DNA of 40,040 nucleotides from Candidatus Pullichristensenella avicola (GTDB taxonomy: Bacteria; Bacillota; Clostridia; Christensenellales; Aristaeellaceae), in assembly GCA_018711655.1 (NCBI GenBank), contig DVIA01000062.1, positions 1 to 40,040 on the forward strand. The letters are read 5' to 3'. The number at the start of each line of letters is the position of its first letter. Within the stretch, counting starts at the first letter, position 1. The notes under the pieces are model-generated. The model made no database searches and had not been told where the DNA came from. It saw only the letters and a list, made by a program, of their open reading frames with translations. The position numbers and the translations under genes are program-made. Below are positions 35,039 through 40,040 of this stretch, one piece after another.

Positions 35039-37002
35039 TACGGACAAAGAAAATACTTAGAAACAGCGTGCGCGAATATCGCGGCATTTCCATGCGCGCG
35101 CCCGTGTATGTAACGCTGGAATCAATCATGGAGTGCGTCATCCCCTTTCTGATGTCGATGCTCATCGACTACGGCATCGAGGGCAACAACGGCGCGGGCG
35201 ATATGGCCTATGTGTGGAAAATGGGCCTGATCCTCATCGGCTGCACGGCGGTAACGCTCTTTTTCGGCGCGCTGGCGGGCAAGACGGCGGCGGAGGCCTC
35301 GGCGGGCTACGCCAAAAACCTGCGCCATGATATGTATTACCATGTGCAGGACTTCGCCTTTTCCAACATCGAGCGCTTTTCCACGGCCAGCCTGGTCACG
35401 CGCATGACCACGGACGTCACCAATGTGCAAATGGCCTTTCAGATGCGCAAGCGCATTCTCTTCCGCGCGCCGGTGATGCTCGTCTTTTCCATGACGATGG
35501 CCTTTGTCATCAACCCGGATCTGGCGGCGATCTTTTTGTGCGTAACGCCGTTTCTGGCGGCGGGGCTGTTTATCATCATGCGCCATGCCCACCCCATCTT
35601 CGAGCGCGTGTTTAAGACGTACGACCATTTGAACCAGGTCGTGCAGGAGAACCTGCGCGGCATCCGCGTGGTCAAGTCCTTTGTGCGCGAGGCGTACGAA
35701 AACAAGAAGTTCGGCAAAATTTCCGAGAACATCTACCGCGACTTTTCCAAGGCGGAAAAGACCGTGGCGTTCAATATGCCGCTGATGCAGCTGTGCGTGT
35801 ATACGGTCATGCTTCTGATCGCCTGGTTCGGCGCGCGCATGATCGTGGCTTCGGGCAACAACCCCAATCTTGGCATGACCACGGGCGAACTGATGAGCCT
35901 GATCTCCTACGCCATGCAGATTCTCATGAGCCTGATGATGGTTTCGATGGTGTTTGTTATGCTGACCATCTCCAAGGCCTCGGAAGAGCGCATCATTGAG
36001 GTGCTGGAGGAGAAGCCGGACATCCGCAACCCCGAAAACCCCGTCAAAGAGGTCAAGGACGGCTCCATCCGTTTTGAAAACGTCGATTTCAGTTACTCGG
36101 GCGACCCCGATCGCCTCTGTTTGCGCGGCGCGGATATCAGCATTCGCTCCGGCGAGGTCGTGGGCATTCTCGGCGGCACGGGCGCGTCCAAATCGACGCT
36201 GGTGCAGCTGATCCCCCGCCTGTACGACGTGACCAACGGCCGCGTGCTCGTCGGCGGCGTGGACGTGCGCGATTACGACCTGGAAACGCTGCGCGACGCC
36301 GTGGCCATGGTGCTGCAAAAGAACGTGCTGTTCTCCGGCACCATCAAGGACAACCTCCGCTGGGGCGACAAAAACGCCACCGACGAGGAAATGGTGCATG
36401 CCTGCAAGCTCGCCCAGGCGGACGATTTCATCCAGCAGTTCCCTGACAAGTACGATACCCACATCGAACAGGGCGGCTCCAACGTCTCCGGCGGCCAGCG
36501 CCAGCGGCTGTGCATCGCCCGCGCGCTTCTGAAAAAGCCGAAGATCCTCATCCTCGACGACTCCACCAGCGCCGTCGATACCCAGACCGACGCCATGATC
36601 CGCAAAGCGCTGGCGACCGAGCGGCCCGAGGTCACCAAGATCATCATCGCCCAGCGCGTCTCCTCGCTGATGGACGCGGACAAGATCATCGTCATGGACG
36701 GCGGCGAGATCGTCGCCGTGGGCAAGCACGAGGAACTCATCCGCAAGTGCGCCATCTACCGCGAGGTCTACCGGTCGCAGAACAGCGCCGCCGCCCAGAG
36801 CGAACTGGATCGCGCCGACGCGCAGAACGCCGAGGAAGAGCGCGCCGCCCTGGGGCCGAGCGCCGGCGAGAAAAAAGACAAGAAAGACAAAAAGGACAGG
36901 GACGGCAAAAAAGACAACAAGGACGCAAAGAAAGACAAAAAGGACAAAAAGGACAAAGACGGCAAAAAAGATAAGGCCGCGAAAGGAGGCGAGACGGCAT
37001 GA
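35035..37002 (+). CDS. ABC exporter half-transporter, degenerate ATP site, Lys/Asp-rich tail
   Basis: Membrane ATPase of 655 residues, partner of the next gene. Six membrane helices lie in residues 20-315, the ATPase domain in 345-580. Walker A is GGTGASKST (380-388) with Ser in place of the Gly before the lysine. The signature VSGGQ (484-488) is intact; after Walker B the catalytic Glu is Asp (D509, LDDSTSAVD); the switch His is Gln (Q540, IAQRVSS). These changes mark the non-hydrolysing site of heterodimeric exporters. Residues 612-655 form a low-complexity tail of Lys and Asp repeats encoded by near-repetitive AAAGACAA-type DNA; this is unusual for the family. Start overlaps the marR stop; GGAGG upstream. 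Confidence 0.93.
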   Translation: MIRTKKILRNSVREYRGISMRAPVYVTLESIMECVIPFLMSMLIDYGIEGNNGAGDMAYVWKMGLILIGCTAVTLFFGALAGKTAAEASAGYAKNLRHDMYYHVQDFAFSNIERFSTASLVTRMTTDVTNVQMAFQMRKRILFRAPVMLVFSMTMAFVINPDLAAIFLCVTPFLAAGLFIIMRHAHPIFERVFKTYDHLNQVVQENLRGIRVVKSFVREAYENKKFGKISENIYRDFSKAEKTVAFNMPLMQLCVYTVMLLIAWFGARMIVASGNNPNLGMTTGELMSLISYAMQILMSLMMVSMVFVMLTISKASEERIIEVLEEKPDIRNPENPVKEVKDGSIRFENVDFSYSGDPDRLCLRGADISIRSGEVVGILGGTGASKSTLVQLIPRLYDVTNGRVLVGGVDVRDYDLETLRDAVAMVLQKNVLFSGTIKDNLRWGDKNATDEEMVHACKLAQADDFIQQFPDKYDTHIEQGGSNVSGGQRQRLCIARALLKKPKILILDDSTSAVDTQTDAMIRKALATERPEVTKIIIAQRVSSLMDADKIIVMDGGEIVAVGKHEELIRKCAIYREVYRSQNSAAAQSELDRADAQNAEEERAALGPSAGEKKDKKDKKDRDGKKDNKDAKKDKKDKKDKDGKKDKAAKGGETA

Positions 37003-38888
37003 CGCAGCGCACAACGCGCCGCCCGCAGGGCGGCCTGAGCCTGAAGAGCATGGATCGCAGCGCCTTGAAACGCCTGGTTGGCTATATCATGCGCCGCAAG
37101 GGCATGATGGCTGCGGTGCTGATCTGCATCGCCCTGAGTTCCATTGCCAACGTGGCCTCCGCGCTGTTTTTGCAGCGCCTGATCGACGATTACATCGCCC
37201 CGCTGCTTTTGCAGTCCGCGCCGGTGTTCACCGAACTTCTCAAGGCCATCGCCACCATGGGCTGCATCTACGCGATGGGCATCGTCTCCTCGCTGTTTTA
37301 CAACCGGCTGATGGCGACCGTCGCCCAGTCCACCCTCAAGGACATTCGCGACGATATGTTCGCCCACATGCAGACCCTGCCCCTGCGCTACTTTGATACG
37401 CACACCCACGGCGACGTGATGAGCTATTACACCAACGATACAGACACCTTGCGCCAGATGATCTCCCAGTCGCTGCCGCAGGTGGTTTCCGCCGCGGTAA
37501 CGCTGGTGACCGTGCTGGTGACCATGCTTTCCCAAAGCATTTACCTGACCGCCTTCGCCATCCTCTATGTGTGCCTGATGCTGACCATCTCCCGCAAGAT
37601 CGCTTCCCGCAGCGGCAAATACTTCGTGCGCCAGCAGAAGTCCATCGGCGACCTCAACGGCTATGTCGAGGAAATGGTCAACGGCCAGCGCGTGGTCAAG
37701 GTGTTCTGCCACGAGGAGGCGGCGGAAAAGGCCTTTGACAGCCTCAACGACGAACTTTGCCACAACGTTTCCCGCGCCAACGGCTACGGCAACATGCTCA
37801 TGCCGGTCATGGTCAGTTTGAGCAACCTGCTGTATGTCATGATGGCGCTCATCGGCGGTTCGCTGGCCATCGCGGGCGTTTCCAACTTCAGCCTCAGCGG
37901 CGTCGGGGTGTTCAGCTTGGGCACCATCGCCTCGTTCATGCAGCTTTCGCGCAACTTTACGCAGCCCATCAACCAGGTTTCCCAGCAGCTCAACAGCGTG
38001 GTCATGGCCCTGGCGGGCGCGGGGCGCATCTTCCAGCTGATGGATGAGCCCAGCGAGGCGGACGACGGCTATGTCACCCTGCAAAAGAGCAAGGATGGCG
38101 ACGGCTGGGAGTGGCTGCACCCGCACCACGACGGCACGGTGACCACCACGCCGTTGCGCGGCGAAGTGCGCATGTTCAACGTCGATTTTGCCTACGAGCA
38201 GGACAAGGAAGTGCTGCACGACATCACCCTCTACGCCGAGCCCGGCCAGAAAGTGGCCTTCGTCGGCGCCACCGGCGCGGGCAAAACGACCATCACCAAC
38301 CTCATCAACCGCTTCTACGACATCAAGGACGGCAAGATCCGCTACGATGGCATCAACATCGGCAAGATCAAGAAGGCCGATTTGCGCCACTCGCTGGGCG
38401 TGGTGTTGCAGGACGTCAACCTCTTCACCGGCACGGTGATGGACAACATCCGCTACGGCAAACTGGACGCCACCGACGAGGAGTGCATCGCCGCCGCCAA
38501 ATTGGCCAATGCCGACAGCTTCATCTCCCGTCTGCCCAAGGGCTATGATACCATGCTCGAGGGCGATGGCAGCGGGCTTTCGCAGGGCCAGCGGCAATTG
38601 ATCTCCATCGCCCGCGCCGCCGTGGCCGACCCGCCGGTCATGATCCTCGACGAGGCTACGAGTTCCATCGACACCCGCACCGAGGCGCTGGTGCAAAAGG
38701 GCATGGACGCCCTGATGAAGGGCCGCACCGTGTTCGTCATCGCCCACCGCCTTTCCACCGTGCAGAACTCGGACGTCATCATGGTGCTCGACCACGGCCG
38801 CATCATCGAACGCGGCACGCACGAGCAACTGCTTGAGGAGAAGGGCACATATTACAAACTCTACACCGGCGCGTTCGAGCTTTCCTAG
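36999..38888 (+). CDS. ABC exporter half-transporter, catalytic ATP site
   Basis: Second half of the heterodimer, 629 residues. Membrane helices in 30-345. The ATPase domain has a full Walker A GATGAGKT (423-430), Walker B with E552 (MILDEATSS) and switch His H583 (IAHRLST), but its signature is LSQGQ (527-531). Combined with the partner it gives one complete and one degenerate ATP site, as in TM287/288-type exporters. An insert of about 30 residues (358-388, WEWLHPHHDG) joins the two domains. ATG overlaps the previous stop (ATGA) with GAAAGGAGG 9 bases upstream. Substrate unknown; MarR control suggests drugs, toxins or metabolites. Confidence 0.95.
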   Translation: MTQRTTRRPQGGLSLKSMDRSALKRLVGYIMRRKGMMAAVLICIALSSIANVASALFLQRLIDDYIAPLLLQSAPVFTELLKAIATMGCIYAMGIVSSLFYNRLMATVAQSTLKDIRDDMFAHMQTLPLRYFDTHTHGDVMSYYTNDTDTLRQMISQSLPQVVSAAVTLVTVLVTMLSQSIYLTAFAILYVCLMLTISRKIASRSGKYFVRQQKSIGDLNGYVEEMVNGQRVVKVFCHEEAAEKAFDSLNDELCHNVSRANGYGNMLMPVMVSLSNLLYVMMALIGGSLAIAGVSNFSLSGVGVFSLGTIASFMQLSRNFTQPINQVSQQLNSVVMALAGAGRIFQLMDEPSEADDGYVTLQKSKDGDGWEWLHPHHDGTVTTTPLRGEVRMFNVDFAYEQDKEVLHDITLYAEPGQKVAFVGATGAGKTTITNLINRFYDIKDGKIRYDGINIGKIKKADLRHSLGVVLQDVNLFTGTVMDNIRYGKLDATDEECIAAAKLANADSFISRLPKGYDTMLEGDGSGLSQGQRQLISIARAAVADPPVMILDEATSSIDTRTEALVQKGMDALMKGRTVFVIAHRLSTVQNSDVIMVLDHGRIIERGTHEQLLEEKGTYYKLYTGAFELS

Positions 38889-38965
38889 GCGCGGCGCCTT
38901 CCCCGCCTCCGCCTGCGCGCAAGGTTCGCCCGCAGGCGGGGCGGGCGGAAAATCGAAGATACGAA

Positions 38966-39005
38966 AACTGCCTTTGCGTTCTTTCGCGAAGGCAGTTCGG
39001 TTTTT
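38966..39005. terminator. Bidirectional terminator between exporter and small membrane protein
   Basis: A 13-bp stem with one G-U pair (38966-38978 with 38985-38997), TTCTTT loop, TTTTT on the plus side (39001-39005) and TTTT on the minus side (from AAAA at 38964-38967). It serves the convergent genes on both sides. Confidence 0.88.
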
Positions 39006-39022
39006 ATATCGGCCGCGCTTCC

Positions 39023-39451
39023 TCAGGCTTCAAGGAAGTAGGAAACGGCCATCAGCACATAGAGAATGCCGAAGGCGTAGGGCATGAACATCTCCTTGAA
39101 GGGGTGCATGTGCTTGAAATTGTCGGTGAGCATCAGCATTTCGCTTCCGTATGCGCCCGCGCCAAAGACATAGGCCACGCCGCGCAGAATGTACTTGACG
39201 TGATGCGCAAACAGGTGCGGAACCATCGCCAGCAGAAACAGCGCCGCCGCCGCCGCTACGCAGAGGTTGCGGATGAGCAGCAGACGCTCCTCGCCCCGGT
39301 TGTCGGGCTTTTTCGCCAGGCGATAGCGCTTGATGGGCGTCATTTTGAAGCTGGGGGCGGGAATGTGGGCAAAGTGCTCGCGCGCCACATGGTGATGCGC
39401 GTGGGGCGCGTGGGGCAGGTTGACATGTATGCGGGTGCGCTTCATGCTCAT
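39023..39451 (-). CDS. Small membrane protein with His-rich N-terminus
   Basis: Protein of 142 residues, family not recognised. Residues 13-31 are histidine-rich (PHAPHAHHHVAREHFAHIP), residues 35-56 basic, and hydrophobic segments lie at about 57-82 and 122-141, with a weaker one near 92-106. A cytoplasmic His-rich face with possible metal binding is only a guess. The start at 39451 has AAAGGAT upstream; an in-frame ATG two codons later is the alternative. It has a fully consensus promoter, so expression is probably strong. Confidence 0.78.
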   Translation of the reverse strand: MSMKRTRIHVNLPHAPHAHHHVAREHFAHIPAPSFKMTPIKRYRLAKKPDNRGEERLLLIRNLCVAAAAALFLLAMVPHLFAHHVKYILRGVAYVFGAGAYGSEMLMLTDNFKHMHPFKEMFMPYAFGILYVLMAVSYFLEA

Positions 39452-39483
39452 GCTGCGTTCATCCTTTCGTAATTGCCGTACCG

Positions 39484-39512
39484 ATTATAAAACGGGCGGC
39501 GGTGCTTGTCAA
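39484..39512 (-). promoter_or_regulatory. Consensus promoter of the His-rich membrane protein
   Basis: TTGACA (39507-39512), a 17-base spacer and TATAAT (39484-39489) on the minus strand: both hexamers perfect. Confidence 0.92.
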
Positions 39513-39788
39513 CGCTTTGCAGGTTATGGTTTTGCGCGCGGGGCGGCGCGCCGCCTGATGGGATGGAAAGAACGGAAAGCCGCGCGCCCCCGCGCGCGGG
39601 CGGGGGCTCGGGGAATCCTTTATGAACTCCGAAATAATGGGGCGGCGCGGCATGCGCGCGGGACAGGGGTTGGCAAGGGTCGTTTTGTCAAGATTTTCGC
39701 TGCGGAGCGGCGCGCGGGACAGGGCTGACTTCCGCGCTTTCCATAAGCGGGTTCGTCGCCGGGGCGCGGGGGCGGAGGGGCCAAACTC
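39513..39788. other. Intergenic region without a recognised gene
   Basis: G+C-rich sequence with a palindrome GCCCCCGC-GCGC-GGGCGGGGGC near 39586-39607. No gene or repeat array recognised before the array at 39789. Confidence 0.5.
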
Positions 39789-40040
39789 CCGTGTGGCGCG
39801 CAAAAGGCAGGGCCGCGCAATCGCGGCCTCGCGGGCGGGGGCATGGCGACGACCGGAGGAACAGGGACAAACGGTGGCGCAGCGCGCGCAAAAGGCAGGG
39901 CCGTGCAATCGCGGCCTCGCGGGCGGGGGGGCATGGCGACGACCGGAGGAACAGGGACAAACGGTGGCGCAGCGCGCGCAAAAGGCAGGACCGTGCAATC
40001 GCGGCCTCGCGGGCGGGGGGGCACGGCAACGACCGGAGGA
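39789..40040. repeat. Tandem array, 88-90-bp period, running off the window
   Basis: The block CAAAAGGCAGG starts at 39801, 39889 and 39979; units share TGCAATCGCGGCCTCGCGGG, GACGACCGGAGGAACAGGG and ACAAACGGTGGCGCAGCGCG. Units 2 and 3 are nearly identical; the 2-base difference in period is a longer G run. The array reaches the last base, so the copy number is unknown. Frames through it on the minus strand translate as repeated peptides, judged non-coding. Confidence 0.88.

Noticed and set aside
39789-40040. Minus-strand protein of about 130 residues made of repeats
   Set aside because: The peptide repeats only because the DNA does; no start region or composition typical of repeat proteins of this organism.

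Overview
The window is chromosomal DNA of a G+C-rich anaerobic member of the Bacillota, most likely class Clostridia. The evidence is strong AGGAGG ribosome binding sites, a CIRCE operator on groESL, a multi-subunit Hnd-type [FeFe] hydrogenase, a flavodiiron protein carrying its own rubredoxin, and a MarR plus heterodimeric ABC exporter operon. The secreted solute-binding proteins have ordinary signal peptides without a convincing lipobox, as I recall from some Christensenellales-like gut lineages. That placement is inference. No rRNA, tRNA, transposase, integrase or cas gene was recognised.

Layout. 1-2640: a direct repeat at the window edge, a glycerate kinase gene (minus), and an array of about 14 imperfect units of about 63 bp that runs into the kinase ribosome binding site. 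2653-7017: a four-domain flavodiiron protein (minus) divergent from the threonine-degrading tdh-kbl operon (plus). 7018-7906: a gap with a two-unit CRISPR-like repeat and a tandemly duplicated element that can fold. 7907-13354: a DUF1508/YegP-like gene, then livJ-H-M-G-F for branched-chain amino acid import (all minus), with three stacked stem-loops between livJ and livH. 13702-18569: an unknown gene, then mglB-mglA-mglC for galactose-type sugar import, with a small membrane protein coupled to the end of the operon. 18620-19680: two further tandem repeat arrays between convergent genes. 19690-23718: ftsH and groES-groEL (minus), the latter with CIRCE. 23942-24406: dCMP deaminase.

24887-29983 holds an hnd operon: NuoE-like HndA, a GHKL ATPase, HndB, NuoF-like HndC and [FeFe] hydrogenase HndD. 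By family knowledge this is an NAD(P)H and ferredoxin linked, probably electron-bifurcating, hydrogenase. It is followed by a secreted acidic protein of unknown function, a phosphopantetheinyl transferase, a GNAT acetyltransferase, the tRNA methyltransferase mnmM and an SGNH hydrolase. 34589-38888 is a MarR-controlled two-gene ABC exporter whose promoter carries two abutting perfect palindromes. The window ends with a His-rich small membrane protein and another tandem array that continues past the edge.

Together the genes suggest an amino acid and sugar fermenting anaerobe: it imports branched-chain amino acids and galactose, splits threonine into glycine and acetyl-CoA, disposes of reducing power as hydrogen and removes oxygen or NO with the flavodiiron protein. 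The least explained material is the series of unrelated tandem arrays filling nearly every long intergenic gap.
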